Part shown: in pieces, positions 1 to 10,717 of the stretch
Numbering within the stretch: position 1 is the first letter of the stretch
Layout of the letters: each line of letters begins with the position of its first letter
DNA from: Panicum virgatum
Taxonomy: Eukaryota; Streptophyta; Magnoliopsida; Poales; Poaceae
Direction: 5' to 3'
Assembly: GCF_016808335.1 (NCBI RefSeq)
Contig: NC_053148.1
Span: 12,026,063-12,090,062, forward strand
DNA: 64,000 bases
Position numbers and translations under genes: made by a program
The notes under the pieces: model-generated
Seen by the model: only the letters and a program-made list of their open reading frames with translations
Told to the model about the DNA's origin: nothing
Database searches by the model: none

Positions 1-299
1 TGATTAGCTCTATGGATTTTCCTATACAATACTTTCTTGGTACTTGGTATTACTTTAATTAGGTGGATTTTATTAATGCTAAAACAACCCTATTTGTAAA
101 ACACAATTTGAATGCTAAAACTACACTTATTTTGGGATGGGGGAGTATCGGTAAATCGGGTATTTTGGTTACCCGAGACCTGTAATTATTTTGGTTAGTA
201 GGATGCTGAGATCGAACAAGTGACTGAAATTTCCAATTTCGGGTAATTCAGTTCGGTTCTCAATTAATTATACCTGGGTCTAGCTAGAGGGAACTGTAA

Positions 300-400
300 T
301 TGCACATATGGATCTCAAATCACCATAAAACTCATCTGGCACAATTATCTAGTTTATAGTCTAGGTAACTGTGCTCATAAAACTCCCACTGAGACTGGTC
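300..400. repeat. Truncated MITE copy
   Basis: This stretch ends in GAGACTGGTC (391-400). It shares the words CCATAAAACTCATCT and CATAAAACTC, in inverse orientation, with the more complete MITE at 5590-5779. Only one terminus is visible, so I read it as a fragment of the same family. The assignment rests on eye-matched short words. Confidence 0.4.
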
Positions 401-1755
401 GTAGTACAAGATTTTTTCTTCGGGAACTTAATGAATTTGCTTGGAATCATCCGACAGGTCAGCTGCCCTATTAGCAGACAAATCGGTGCCAGGGGAATCC
501 CAGGCCAGCATGTCTTCAACCTCCAGCCATACGAAGATCAATGGGAGATTTACGTGCCATTCCGATTCCAGATCCCTCTGTTCCAACTAGACAATTCGAA
601 CGGCGAGCTCCGACCGGCCATTGACCGGCATCCGTAGCGCGCCACGTCGCCGGACACACCCACCTGCCATCCACGCGTTCCTGCGAGGAAGAAGGCACGA
701 GCCTCCAACCACCACTCCTCCTGCGAGCTAGCTCGCTGCCAGACAAAGACGGGCGCCCACCCACGCCGAGACAGGCCGGCCGGCTTGACCGCCGCCGCCG
801 ACGCGGAGCATGGGGGGGCGGTCGCCGCAGGTCTTTTCCCCGGCGCGCTCCTCCCATTCACCGGGAGGGCGGCGACAAAGTCCCAGGCGGCCACGCGCGC
901 GCACAGCCAGGACTGTCGGCGACTCGCGCGTCGTCGACGTCGCGCGCGGCGTACGGAGCGGCACGACACGCCGGTCGGGCGCCGGGGCCACGGCATGGGA
1001 TCCCATGCAGGCAGGCAGGCAGGCAGGCAGAGCCGTAGCGGCGCGCTATCCTCGCGAACACCGGCAGGCGTCCGCGAAAGGGACGCGCCGTTTGGCTGTT
1101 GCCGTTGGAGTGACTGTCCTAAAGAAAGCACCCCCGCGGCATGCTTGATTAGGCGCCTCGCGCGGCACGTCGCGACGAGCGATTTAGAGGGGATTGAACA
1201 AGCTGACAGGGGCAGGAAGACAGGCCTGATGACAGATGAGACAACGATATTATATATAGATATATATAGACATACATACATACATATATATATATTACCA
1301 CCAGTACATGTCGATGGATCGGCCGGTAGCTCGCGGTCGGTCGGTTGTCTGTGCAGGGGAAACAACTCGATCCGGACCACAGATAGGCTACGAGAGGAGG
1401 AAGAAGAAGGAGATGGAGGACGAAGGCACGAAGCGATCGGAGAATACAAACAAATTGGAGGAGCTACTAGCAAAAAAACAAACGACGAATGGAAGGGAGA
1501 AATGAACCATACTTAGGCGGCCCTAGCTAATGGCTAATGCCCTACCAAAGCACTTAAAAACTTGTACTACCAATTAAACCAGACTTCGTCGTCGTCCTTA
1601 GCATCAGGTCGCAGCTGCTGCCGGGGAAGAATATGGTACACTCAGCTCCGATCCGCTGAGAGCTAGCTAAGCTAGGCCGAGGCCGTCCATGGCGATGGCG
1701 ATGGGTATCCGTCGCCATGGCTGGCCGTGGCCGTCAGCTCGTAGTCGATCGATCG
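401..1755. other. Intergenic stretch, no gene called; two microsatellites
   Basis: A GC-rich block (about 600-1150) holds overlapping ORFs on both strands. None shows a recognisable domain, and the coding-like look comes from base composition. A (GGCA)n tract lies at 1007-1030 and a TA/TACA-rich microsatellite at 1248-1296. The last ~230 bases lie just 3' of the HLH gene and probably include its 3' UTR. Confidence 0.5.
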
Positions 1756-2137
1756 CTAGCGGAGGAGGCTGCGGATGATCTCGGCGCCGGGGCTGTTCTG
1801 GTCCATGGTGGCCATGAGGTCGGAGAGGCGGTCGCTCAGGTCGTCCACCTCCCGGTGCAGGCTCTTGATGTAGCTGCACGTCTCCTTGAGCAGCTTCGTC
1901 GTCGATGCCTGCAAACCATTCACACATAATCAGACAACGACCATGGCTTGGCCGGAGCTGGCTAGACCGGCATGCGATCGAGCATTGCAAGCGGCGGCGC
2001 GCGCTACAGTCTGCAGCATGCATGCGTACCTGGCTACCGCCGCGGCGGCGCGCGCTGGGGAGCAGCGTCTGGAGCCTGGCGAGGAGCTCGTTGATCTCCT
2101 CCTCCGAGACCGACGCGCGGGACCTCCTGCTCGACAT
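1756..2137 (-). CDS. Small non-DNA-binding HLH regulator, ILI/PRE family (two exons)
   Basis: The gene encodes an atypical helix-loop-helix protein of about 86 aa of the grass ILI / Arabidopsis PRE (paclobutrazol-resistance) family. Exon 1 is 2137-2030: ATG followed by 36 codons, ending at a CAG|GTACG donor. Exon 2 is 1908-1756: it follows a GCAG acceptor and ends in TAG. The 121-bp intron is phase 0. Helix 1 reads [16 protein letters not shown] and helix 2 reads [20 protein letters not shown]. The protein ends in ...EIIRSLLR. It has no basic E-box-contacting region. From established knowledge, family members heterodimerise with and titrate inhibitory bHLH proteins in brassinosteroid/gibberellin-controlled cell elongation and leaf angle. 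The length fits the family, and both splice sites are canonical and restore a continuous HLH. Which of the several ILI paralogues this is cannot be told here. The longer unspliced ORFs across this locus are artefacts of reading through the intron. Confidence 0.93.
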
Positions 2138-2373
2138 CGTCGTCGGAGAGAGACGGATAATGCGGCGGCGGAGCTGAGACGACCGGGTTCGTCGCGGGTG
2201 CTGAGCGGGCGGTGACCGAGACGACGGTCGAGAACGCCGAGCTGCGGCGAGCTGATCGCGAGAGGCGGCTGTGCACGATCCAAATCGAGCTCTCAGTAGC
2301 TAGCTGAACGCTTGGCGACTCTGAGGTCTGAGCTGAAGCGTGGCGATGGGAAGCGGGAGGGTAGGGGGGTCCC

Positions 2374-2383
2374 TAATTTATAG
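2374..2383 (-). promoter_or_regulatory. Probable TATA box of the HLH gene
   Basis: On the minus strand this reads CTATAAATTA, about 237 bp upstream of the start codon at 2137. It is followed by a GA/CT-rich leader, which fits a plant core promoter with a 5' UTR of roughly 200 nt. Confidence 0.6.
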
Positions 2384-2791
2384 GGAGACGGGGCAGTTGG
2401 TTAGCTAGCTGCTGCATGATCAAGTAGGTCCTAACAGAGCTGAGCTCGCGGCCGGCACAGGCCGGGCGGGGTCAGGGCAGGGCAGGGCGCAGGCAGGAGG
2501 AACGGGGGGACGCAACTCGATCAGTGATGGCGCCAAGACAGTGGGTGGTGTGGTGTGGTAAAGAAACCGGCCCGGCGCTGTTGCTCCTGCCCCATGTGTG
2601 TCCCGTGGGCCCGCAGACTAGTTACGAGCTGCGGTCGCATACCAACCTCCCTCTCCACTCGCCGCGTGCCAAGAAATTCAGCTCGCTAGTGTAACTGTGT
2701 AAGAGAGGATTAGCAATAATAATGACCACTAAACAAAGGGCATGGGCATCTAAAGAGGACCATTTGAAGCCGGGTTCTACTCCAGAGCCAT
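2384..2791. other. Upstream region of the HLH gene
   Basis: About 400 bases are GC-rich near the gene and grade into AT-rich sequence. No ORF or repeat is recognised. It is probably the proximal promoter of the minus-strand HLH gene, but I see no specific element I would name. Confidence 0.4.
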
Positions 2792-3956
2792 TAAATTATA
2801 GAGTAAAATGCACTGTGAGTATATGAACTTGAAGTGCTGTGTCAAATAGGTCCATAAACTTAGAAATCGGACATCTAGCCACTCGAACTTGCGAACCCGT
2901 TCACCCCAGGTCCAGTCCAGTTCTGCATGACTTGCATGGCACTATGCGCCCGCGATTTGCTACAGTAAACCCGGATTTGCTAAAGTTACCATGGTTTTGT
3001 TTTTTCTTTTCTAATTTATTTCGGCTGAATCTTTGAAAAATCATAACTCTTCGATACGACATCGGATGAAGATGATTTTTATATGAAAATTATTGCCCTC
3101 GATGAGATCTACAACTTTCTAGTTTTGAATTTTTTCATTTGATGATGTTAAGGTGCTCAAAAAAATTATATAAAATTACAGCATCATAATAATCGCGTAC
3201 TTTTGCTTGTCGCATTAGAAAATTAATATATTTTTTGTTTGTTGTCAAATGAAGACACTTTGTATACCAAAATTTTAACACTTTTAACGATCTAGATTCT
3301 TGTAGTTTTGAGTTTTTACATTTAAAGTTGTTAAGATGTTGATAAAATAGTGTAAAGCCTCAACGTCTTTTGCGTACTTAATATGCTGCTTTATACTGTT
3401 TTATCGACATTTTAACAACTTCAAATATAAAAACTTAAAACTCTAAGAATCTAGATCTTTTAGAGTACTAAAATTTTAGTATACAAGTGTCTTCATTTGA
3501 CAACAAACAGAAAAAATATATTAATTTTCTAGTGCGACAAGCAGAAGTACGTGATTATTATGGTGCTGTACTTTTGTATAATTTTTTTTGGGTAACTTAA
3601 CTTCATCAAATGAAAAAACTCAAAACTAGAAAGTTGTAGATCTCGTCGAGGGCTATAATTTTTATATAAAAATCATCTTCGTCCGATGTTGTATCGAAGA
3701 GTTATGATTTTTCAAAGATTCAGCCGAAATAAATTAGAAAAGAAAAAACAAAACCACGGTAACTGTAGCAAATCCGGATTTACTGTCTCAAATCACGGGC
3801 GCACAGTGCCATGCAAGCCATGCAAAACCGGACTGGACCTGGGGTGAACGGGTTCGCAAGTTCGAGGGGCTAGATGTCCGGTTTCTAAGTTTATGGACCT
3901 ATTTGACACAGCACTGCAAGTTCATGTACCCACAGTGCATTTTACTCTAAATTATA
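2792..3956. mobile_element. Foldback Mutator-like (MULE-type) element with 9-bp TSD
   Basis: The element proper is 2801-3947 (1147 bp), flanked by a perfect 9-bp duplication TAAATTATA (2792-2800 and 3948-3956). Its ends are inverted: GAGTAAAATGCACTGTG at the left and its complement at the right. The inverted repeat runs almost the whole length: left arm 2801-3358, right arm 3388-3947, with only ~29 bp between them. A 9-bp TSD with very long inverted arms is the signature of a non-autonomous Mutator-like foldback element. There is no transposase ORF; the short ORF near 2839 is part of the arm. A transcript would fold into a ~560-bp hairpin. Confidence 0.85.
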
Positions 3957-4246
3957 TCTCCGTTCAGCAGATGCCTCTAAATTTAGGCCACTTTTTTTCC
4001 TTTATTATCTGCGCATGTTCTACATGTTTTCTTCATGTTCATACCACAATAGTTTAAGTGTAAATAATGCTTATTATTCATTATTCAACCATATCCAAAT
4101 GCACGATTTCAACTACCACAATTGTAAATGAAACGTAAATGAAAAACAAACTCTTTTTTATGGAAAAACACAAGAGAGCTGAGTTTCATTGTATTAAGAG
4201 GATGATGAAAAATAGGATTTCTTACAACAACACGGAGTGACTATCA

Positions 4247-5218
4247 TCCTATTATCAGACTATCAGAGTTAAGTTGGAAAAAAAGAGCGCTTGTACGTTA
4301 GCCTCTCGCAGTTCCTTTCCCCTTGCTACAGTAAAGAAAGGCGGAAGGGCGAACTCGAGGCGGCTGTCGTTGCCGGCGCCGATTCTGGTGATCCTCTTCC
4401 TCTCCGGTGGCCGGTCCGGCGCCGGAGAGGGGGATGGATCATCGAATCGGCGTGTGGCTGTATATAGGTTAGGTAGGTTTCTTCCTAGGCCTAGGTTTAG
4501 CTCCTCGTCGGCCGTCGACGGGGGTGTTAGGGTTTGCTCATCGGCGGTTGCCGGTGACGCTTCCTTTGCCGCGGGTGATGCTTCACGTCGTCGGCAAATA
4601 AAGGTCCCCGTTGGAGGACTCGTCAGTGGCCGGATCTCTGGGTTGCTGGACTTTTTCCTCCAGCGAGTTGGGGTTTTTGCTCCTCTCCCCCTCTTGGTTG
4701 ATGCGGCTGCTGCTGTCGTCTTCGGAGATGGTGGATTGAGGTTTGTCTTGGTCCTTCTTCTTGGCAAGGAGTGGGATCTGCTTTGCACCTCCGTGAGCTT
4801 TCCTTTCTGGGTCGGTAACTGTGTCGCCGGCTGTGGAATTGCTTCGTTCTTCTTTGCTGTTGTTGCCTGTTGGTTCTTCGTTTGCCTGCGAGTCGATCTC
4901 TGGGACTATGGTGCGGCGGAAGGTGGAGGATGGGCCAAGCAGAGGTGCCGACAGCTGGGTTCTCTTCTCACGGATGGTTTGCAGCTTCCCAATGCGTGGA
5001 GTCCGCTCTCTGCTTTGGTTTCGGGAAGGTTGGCGGATGGGTCTCCAGGCGTGATGCTCAATGTGCGGCGGAGGCTCGGCGGTGCCGACAGTGGAGGAAG
5101 ACAAACAGTGTTAGCGGGGGTCTCTTTGTAATTTTCGTTACTTTCAGGGGCCTTTCTGCAAGAAAGGATGTACTGTGCTTGATCTTATCTTAATCAAATG
5201 CATCTTTTCTCGAAAAAA
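4247..5218 (+). mobile_element. Non-autonomous non-LTR retroelement with poly-A tail and long TSD
   Basis: The insertion lies between two copies of AACACGGAGTGACTATCA (4229-4246 and 5219-5236). The two leading A's of the right copy merge with the A tail, so 16 bp of duplication are unambiguous. The right end is an A-run (5213-5220) after a T-rich 3' segment containing GGGGCCTTTCTGCAAGAAAGG, like the 3' end of grass L1-type LINEs. These are target-primed reverse-transcription hallmarks. A long plus-strand frame (from ~4274 to 5131) has no endonuclease, reverse transcriptase or zinc-knuckle motif. I therefore treat it as non-coding or as the remnant of an ORF1/leader in an internally deleted LINE. 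A processed retrocopy of an unknown transcript is the alternative. Confidence 0.7.
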
Positions 5219-5236
5219 AACACGGAGTGACTATCA

Positions 5237-5589
5237 CTCACGCATCATCCTAAAGCATGCGACTGTGATTTTGCAAAATATAAGGCAACCTAAGAGGGGT
5301 AGAGAGAGGAACAAAAGAGCTACTACCACTCAACCATCCCTACGAGCAGCCGCCTCAGCAAGCAGGTTGGATTTGCGAAAGCGTCACAATCTTCCTTAGG
5401 GACGGCAAGAGCTCCATGCCTGCATCTATGTATTTGACGCTAAAGTTAGTATTAAAATAGTTAGCAATCATCTTCTTGGCTGGTTCTAAGGACTCTTCCA
5501 GTCTTCCTAGGCAGGGATACCATCAAAATGCTGCATGAAAAACAAACTCTCAAGCCCCGCATTACCTGCAATCTTTATTTGTGGGTTAA
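5237..5589. other. Intergenic, nothing recognised
   Basis: About 350 AT-leaning bases between the non-LTR insertion and a MITE. I see no gene, repeat or boundary signal. Confidence 0.4.
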
Positions 5590-5779
5590 GGTCAGACTCA
5601 GTGGGAGTTTTACGGGCACAGTTATTTGGATTGGAAACTAACTAACTTTGTCAGATGAGTTTCATGGTGATGAAACTTTTCTCACAACCCATAAAACTTC
5701 ATTCTTCTCTTCTAGTTATGCCAGCAAAATTGATGATATTTAATGCTATCAAATCTTCCATAAAACTCTCGTCGAGACC
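5590..5779. mobile_element. MITE with GGTC...GACC inverted termini
   Basis: The left end GGTCAGACTCAGTGGGAGTT and the right end AACTCTCGTCGAGACC are imperfect inverted repeats about 190 bp apart. The interior includes GATGAGTTTCATGGTGATG, a motif also seen, inverted, at 300-400. I could not fix a convincing TSD, so the superfamily stays open. There is no coding capacity. Confidence 0.6.
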
Positions 5780-6735
5780 GAACTAAGCCGATGACAAACC
5801 AAGACTCGCTATCTGTTACTTTTAGATGACCCACGGGGCCCTAACCGATCGGCGGGAAATTAAACTATACTAGCCTTTAACTAGGACACGTCCCCGTCAC
5901 GGAACAACCGGAGGCGTACCACCAGACCCACGAGATGCCCCTGTCCCCCCGCCCAGCGCACCGCGATCCGGCCGTGCCGGATGATCCCCCGCGTCTCGTC
6001 GTCCGGCCGGCACCTCGCGGTCACGCCCGCACAGTATCGACCACCTGCCCAACAGCTGCGCTCGCTGCCGCACCCGCGCGACGCTCGCGCCGCCGACCGG
6101 CGCCAGGTGTCCTCGTCGGCGTGTGGGCCGGGGCTCGACGGCTGGTGGCGCGGTACGAGAAGGGGGTAGGGGAACGCAATGATGCAGGGGGGCTAGGGCA
6201 GCGTAGGCGGCGTACACGTCCACGTGAAGCCCGCGTGGGCGCTCACCGGCCGCGACGTGCACGTATGGGGGCCCGTCCCCGTGTCGCGAGACCCGCGCGG
6301 CGGCATCGCTGGAGGAAGAAACGTGCGCGCGCCGGGCGGAGGCGGCGGCGGGCAGAGGCGCGTGGATCCTCTGGCCCCTGGCGCGCGCGGCGTCGCGTCA
6401 CCCGGTCACCCCCCGCGTCGCGTCGCGGCACAGCTGGGGGGGGGGGGGGGGGGAGGGGGGGCAGCGCCTTGCCGTCGGCGTCGGGTGGCGGACCCCCTCC
6501 ATCCTCCTCTCGGAGCAGGCGCTCGATCAGCGCGCGGGGAAGCGGGAACGAACCGGGCGCGCGCGGGCCGGGGCGCCGCCGAGTGCGACGTCGTCCTCGT
6601 CCCCGTCGGCCGGCGTGCGTGGCGGGCAGAAGGCAAGGGCGGGACGGCCATGTGAGGCAGGCAGGCGGGGGTTGCCCGGCCGGCCCTGCCCCGGCGCGGG
6701 GTGGGCTCCGCCGCGGTGGCGGCGGTTAATAGGAA
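5780..6735. other. GC-rich intergenic block, no gene called
   Basis: From about 5885 the sequence turns strongly GC-rich, with overlapping ORFs in several frames on both strands. None has a domain or motif I recognise, and the translations are Arg/Ala/Pro/Gly-rich, as expected from composition alone. It could be a CpG-rich promoter or an exon of an unrecognised gene, but I cannot support either. Confidence 0.35.
6436..6461 (+). repeat. Poly-G tract
   Basis: A run of G's broken once by an A, 26 bases in total. It could form a G-quadruplex, and it is also a place where sequencing and assembly length errors are likely. Confidence 0.8.
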
Positions 6736-6841
6736 GGCTGTTCGGCTGATCTGATAAATAGTATTATACTGGTAGAATATATAGTATTATGTGAGAAGAA
6801 ATAAGTCGAAACAAGCTGAGAATCGATCAGCCGAACAGGCC
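6736..6841. mobile_element. Short MITE with GGCTGTTCGGCTGAT termini
   Basis: The ends GGCTGTTCGGCTGAT and ATCAGCCGAACAGGCC are inverted repeats enclosing an AT-rich core of about 75 bp. This is the usual shape of a small grass hAT-type MITE. No clear TSD was found. Confidence 0.65.
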
Positions 6842-7935
6842 GAAGGTAAGCGCTCACGTAGGCGCGAGTCGGCGTCACGCCCGGCTGTGGCGTGCTGACT
6901 TGCGCCGCGCGCCACCACGCCCCGCTGCCGAGGAAGGCATGCAGCGCACGGCACCCGGCGGCACGATCGTCCGTACGAGCGGCGCCGGTGAGGGGAGGGG
7001 GGTCACATCGGCCGGGGCGCAGATATCTCGGACGACAGGCGCATATGCGACATAACTCCCTCATGTTTCCGCCCGTCTCGTCCCTGTCGCGGCCGGGGTC
7101 CCTCTCTCTCTCGCCACCTTTTAATTCGTCGATCGCGCGGCCGGGGCCGCCCGCTCCGGCGACCGTCTGCCGGCCGGCCGGCCGGGCTAACGGCCGGGCG
7201 TACCCTGGATCGGTTGGGGCATGACTGTTCCGGATTGATGCGCCCCGGGGACACGTGTCGACCGGATCGTCGGAGGCCGCCGCTCGCCCCTGCAGCCACC
7301 GGGCTGCGGCCAGAGCTAGCGGCGCGGCCGCCCGGGCCGGGTCTGCAACGGGAGCGACAGCGGCGTGGAGAGAGAGAGCGCGATCGGCGACGACGGCTGG
7401 GAAGAGGACATTTCTTTTCCCTGTGTTGCTGTACATGGAGCTAGCTGCAGCTCCGTAGCACGTACGGTACGATCTTTCGGCGTCACTGTGACTTCGTACG
7501 CAGAACGCAATGCAAATATTCTTCGACGCGACGCATCGTCTCATCAATGCTGCTGCTAGTAAGTGCTGTACTGTAGTTAACCAACCAACTCAGTCTAACG
7601 TGTCCTTTCGTCGAGACCTAACTGATGGGGATGAAACCATCCAGGCCGTGAACTGTACATGTGGTCTCAACAGGTCGGGGGGAACGAGAATGACTCGTCG
7701 TCGCCTCTCCCATCCCCACGGGGACGGAGTAGCTAGCGCGCTACGCCGCTACGGCTACATACATTTGCTCATCGCCGGCGCCGCCGTGTGTTACGTGGGG
7801 CCGGCGGCCGGCTATATGGAGGCCAGCGGATTCATTTAGAAATCTTACTACTAAGGTCATTTTAATTCTGAATTAGCTACTCATTAATTGTACATCATGG
7901 GTTAATCCAAATCATTTGATATCAACGATGGATAG
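6842..7935. other. GC-rich intergenic block, no gene called
   Basis: About 1.1 kb, GC-rich from 6850 to 7450 and then more balanced, with several overlapping ORFs (for example 7510-7839) that show no known domain. It ends at the GATAG target-site copy of the large Tat-type element. Nothing here meets my standard for a gene. Confidence 0.35.
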
Positions 7936-8958
7936 TGTTGGTATCCTGTAGCAGGGATACCCACTCATACTGCAGCAAAGCAGGATTCGCGTAGCCATCC
8001 ATAGCTACGCCATAAGGGGCGGAGCAGCCGAGCTCCACAGGTCAGGCTCTTTTCTCACCAGGCCAACGGCCCCGGATCCGCTCCCCACTCTGGGAGGGGT
8101 CCGGTGACGCCACGTGTCCCCGAGGAGGGGAAGCTCCGAGCCAACAACCGAGGGCCCGGACCCCCCATAAGGGTCCGGGACCTCCCCGCGCCCGCCGGAG
8201 GGGGGTCCGGAACCGCCACGTGTCCCGCGGGCGCGGGGGCGAGTCTTCCGCTGGAAGACTCGCCCACCCACCGCATTCAATGCGGGTGGTTGAGGCGTGC
8301 TCTGCCGCCGCGGCACGCGGGGCAGCCTTTGCCAGGTCTCACAGTAGACCGCGTATTACCAAGGTACACAGTGCAGCCGCCTGCGCCGCATCCGCCCAAG
8401 GCCCATCTGGCAAATTAATTGGATACGACGGCACGTCAATTTTCCATCATGCCACCTACGCCGCAAGCTACACGGCCCGTTCAGCGGTATGGCAGACGAC
8501 GCCGCAAGCTACGCCTGGCGCCGTTTCGACAAGACAGTGCCTGGACATGCTGAACGGGGGATTCCAGGAGTAGGCAAGGAAATCCAGGAATGAGATCCCC
8601 TTCGCCTGCGACGACATAATGTATGAACTGTACGTTATTTTATACTACACCGTTTGGGCCCACCTGTCGGGGACCCAACGGCCATGTACGCGCCTCCTTT
8701 GAGATATAAAAGGGAGGCGCTCGCTGTATACACTCAGACGCACGCTGGACTCAGCTCCAAACTCTTCTAGACTCAAGCAATACAACACACAGTGGACGTA
8801 GGGTATTACGCTCCGGCGGCCCGAACCACTCTAAACCTGCTGTGTTCATCGTGTTCCTGAGTGAGATCGAACTAGTCCTAGCTAACCCCCGAGTACTCAC
8901 CCTCTGGGCTTATGCGGGTGCATTCCGCCACTCGGCTGTGGTTTGCCACACCACGACA
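7936..8958 (+). repeat. 5' LTR of the outer Tat-type element
   Basis: 1023 bp starting TGTTGGTATCC and ending ACCACGACA, matched by the split copy 31138-31291 plus 41943-42816. It contains several GGGTCCGGA words. A TATA box precedes the probable start of R. All ORFs within it are also present in the 3' copy and are not genes. Confidence 0.93.
8705..8711 (+). promoter_or_regulatory. TATA box in the outer 5' LTR
   Basis: TATAAAA, followed about 30 bp on by CACTCAGACGCACGC. It is conserved in the 3' LTR at 42563-42569. It is the likely core promoter of the Tat-type element. Confidence 0.6.
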
Positions 8959-8960
8959 TT

Positions 8961-8980
8961 TGGCGCGCCAGGTAGGGGGA
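8961..8980 (+). other. Primer-binding site region of the outer element
   Basis: TGGCGCGCCAGGTAGGGGGA begins two bases after the 5' LTR end, the position and TGG start expected of a tRNA primer-binding site. I cannot name the tRNA with certainty. Confidence 0.6.
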
Positions 8981-9041
8981 GATTTAGCTTGTCTCAGTTC
9001 ATCTCTTGCTCGTCTCCATAGTTCGAGTGGACGACGTGGAG

Positions 9042-9067
9042 ATGACAGAGGGTGTGGCATCCTCCAC
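9042..9067 (+). pseudogene. First codons of outer-element gag, cut off by the copia insertion
   Basis: An ATG at 9042 opens a frame of eight full codons that meets the copia insertion in codon 9. If one TCCAC copy is discounted, the frame continues in register at 20812. This shows the copia element landed inside the gag ORF of the Tat-type element. Confidence 0.7.
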
Positions 9068-10703
9068 TGTAGGATCAAGAACACCGACTAGAGGGGGGGT
9101 GAATAGGCGGTTTAAAAACTAAACCCAACAACACTAGAGAAATTTAATTAGTAACAAAGGAAAGCCCTATGTCAAGCTATTACAATCTCTAGATGGGTTT
9201 GCAACCTAGGGTGACAAGACACGAATTAAGCTCTAGTAAAGTAAATTGCTCAAAGTAAAGACAAGAATAAAAGAGAGCAAGAGTAGTAACCGAGCTTGAC
9301 ACAAGAATATATCCCGTGGTGTCGATGACTTGCCGGTCACCCCTAATCCACGTTGAGGTGGATTCCAAGAATCAACCGCTCCTCTATCAAGAACCTCTTG
9401 ATCTTGAGCCGGCTTGAATCAAGGAACCGCTCCACACCTCGATTCCACTAGAGTTGCTCTTCACCACTCCGGTGAGGTGAGCACAAGACCTCTCACAACC
9501 GAAATCGGGGCTCCTCAACAATCTCCTTGGAGGTGCTCCACGAAATCCACTTCTCCAAGCCGTCTAGGGAGCGGCAACTCCCAAGAGTAACAAGTTGATG
9601 ACGCTTGCTTGAAGTTTCCCTAATGCCACAAAGCTCAAACTCTTGATGCAATGCACTAGGAAGCTCTCACACTCTTAAAAATGCAATCTCTAAGCAAGTG
9701 TGTGTGAGAGAGGGATGCCTTAGCTCTAATGTGTCAAGAATGCAATCCAAATGGCCAAGAGAGTCACCCAATGGCCGGGCATTGGGTATATATAGACATC
9801 CCTCCAAAAACTAGCCGTTACACTCTTTTCTGCGAAGTCGCGGACCGTCCGCGATTCAAAAACCGGACTGTCCGCCGTTATAAACCAGTGAGTCAGAGTG
9901 CATTTAATGCATGTCAGAACTAGCCGTTAAGCCCTGGCGGACCGTCCGCGCCCCAGTGGCGGACCGTCCGCAGTTAAGAGTTCCAACCCCACCAGAGACT
10001 AACATCGTCTCTGGAACAACTTTGAGATTAGCCTGCGGACCGTCCGCGCCTCAGGAGCGGACCGTCCGCAGTTTAACTTTGAAGCCCACACCAGAGAGAC
10101 ACCCTTTCTGGTAAAAAATGAAATACAGTAGCGGACCGTCCGCCCACCTGGGCCGGACTGTCCGCCAGCCCACCAGAGCCTCTGCAAGCTCTCTGGAACG
10201 ATCGCGGACTGTCCGCCCCTCTGGGCCGGACAGTCCGCCAGCCCACCAGAGCCTCTGCAAGCTCTCTGGAACGGGCGCGGACTGTCCGCCCCTCAGGTGC
10301 GGACTGTCCGCCGTTACTCAGTGAGCTCGAACTTAGTCTATTTCAAAACTTTTCAAAACGCCGTTAGCCCTCATGCATGCAACTAGACATTTTGAGCAAA
10401 ATGGCACTAAAGACCCGTCAAGCATGAGTACACAACCCCTCTTGATAGTACGGCTAACTATCCAACAAATCCGGTCACTTTTCATCCACTAAACGCCTTG
10501 TGACCGGTAAAATGTAAAAGCCCTATTTTATACCTTTGCCTTGAGCCCGAGCTTTACTCATCATCTCCAAAACTCCATACGTTCACAACCAAATGTCTTT
10601 CATCCGTGAATCAACCTATACTCATCTTCTCAAATGAAATCGTTAATCCACAAACCGTTGTCATTAATTACCAAAACTAGAATTAGGGGCCTAGATGCTT
10701 TCA
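9068..10703 (-). repeat. 3' LTR of the SIRE-type copia element
   Basis: 1636 bp; on the plus strand it starts TGTAGGATCAAG and ends AGATGCTTTCA. It repeats at 19171-20806 with a constant offset of 10,103 and no difference that I noticed. A stretch at about 9837-10312 holds a dozen near-palindromes of the form CGGAC-N-GTCCG. The short ORFs inside are not genes. Confidence 0.95.
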
Positions 10704-10717
10704 ATCTCCCCCTTTTT
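10704..10717 (-). other. Polypurine tract of the SIRE-type element
   Basis: On the minus strand AAAAAGGGGGAGAT lies directly against the 3' LTR start TGAAAG. This is the expected plus-strand primer site. Confidence 0.85.

Noticed and set aside
550..1516. Long ORFs on both strands (for example 785-1516 plus, 550-1473 minus)
   Set aside because: They overlap each other, are Arg/Pro/Ser-rich, show no domain and run through microsatellites. They are best explained by base composition.
1667..2283. Unspliced long ORFs across the HLH locus
   Set aside because: They read through the 121-bp intron or lie in other frames. The two-exon model gives a complete family protein.
9068..10703. Regularly spaced palindromes as a CRISPR-like array
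   Set aside because: Spacing is irregular, the repeats are only 11-13 bp, the copy lies in a plant LTR, and no cas genes exist.
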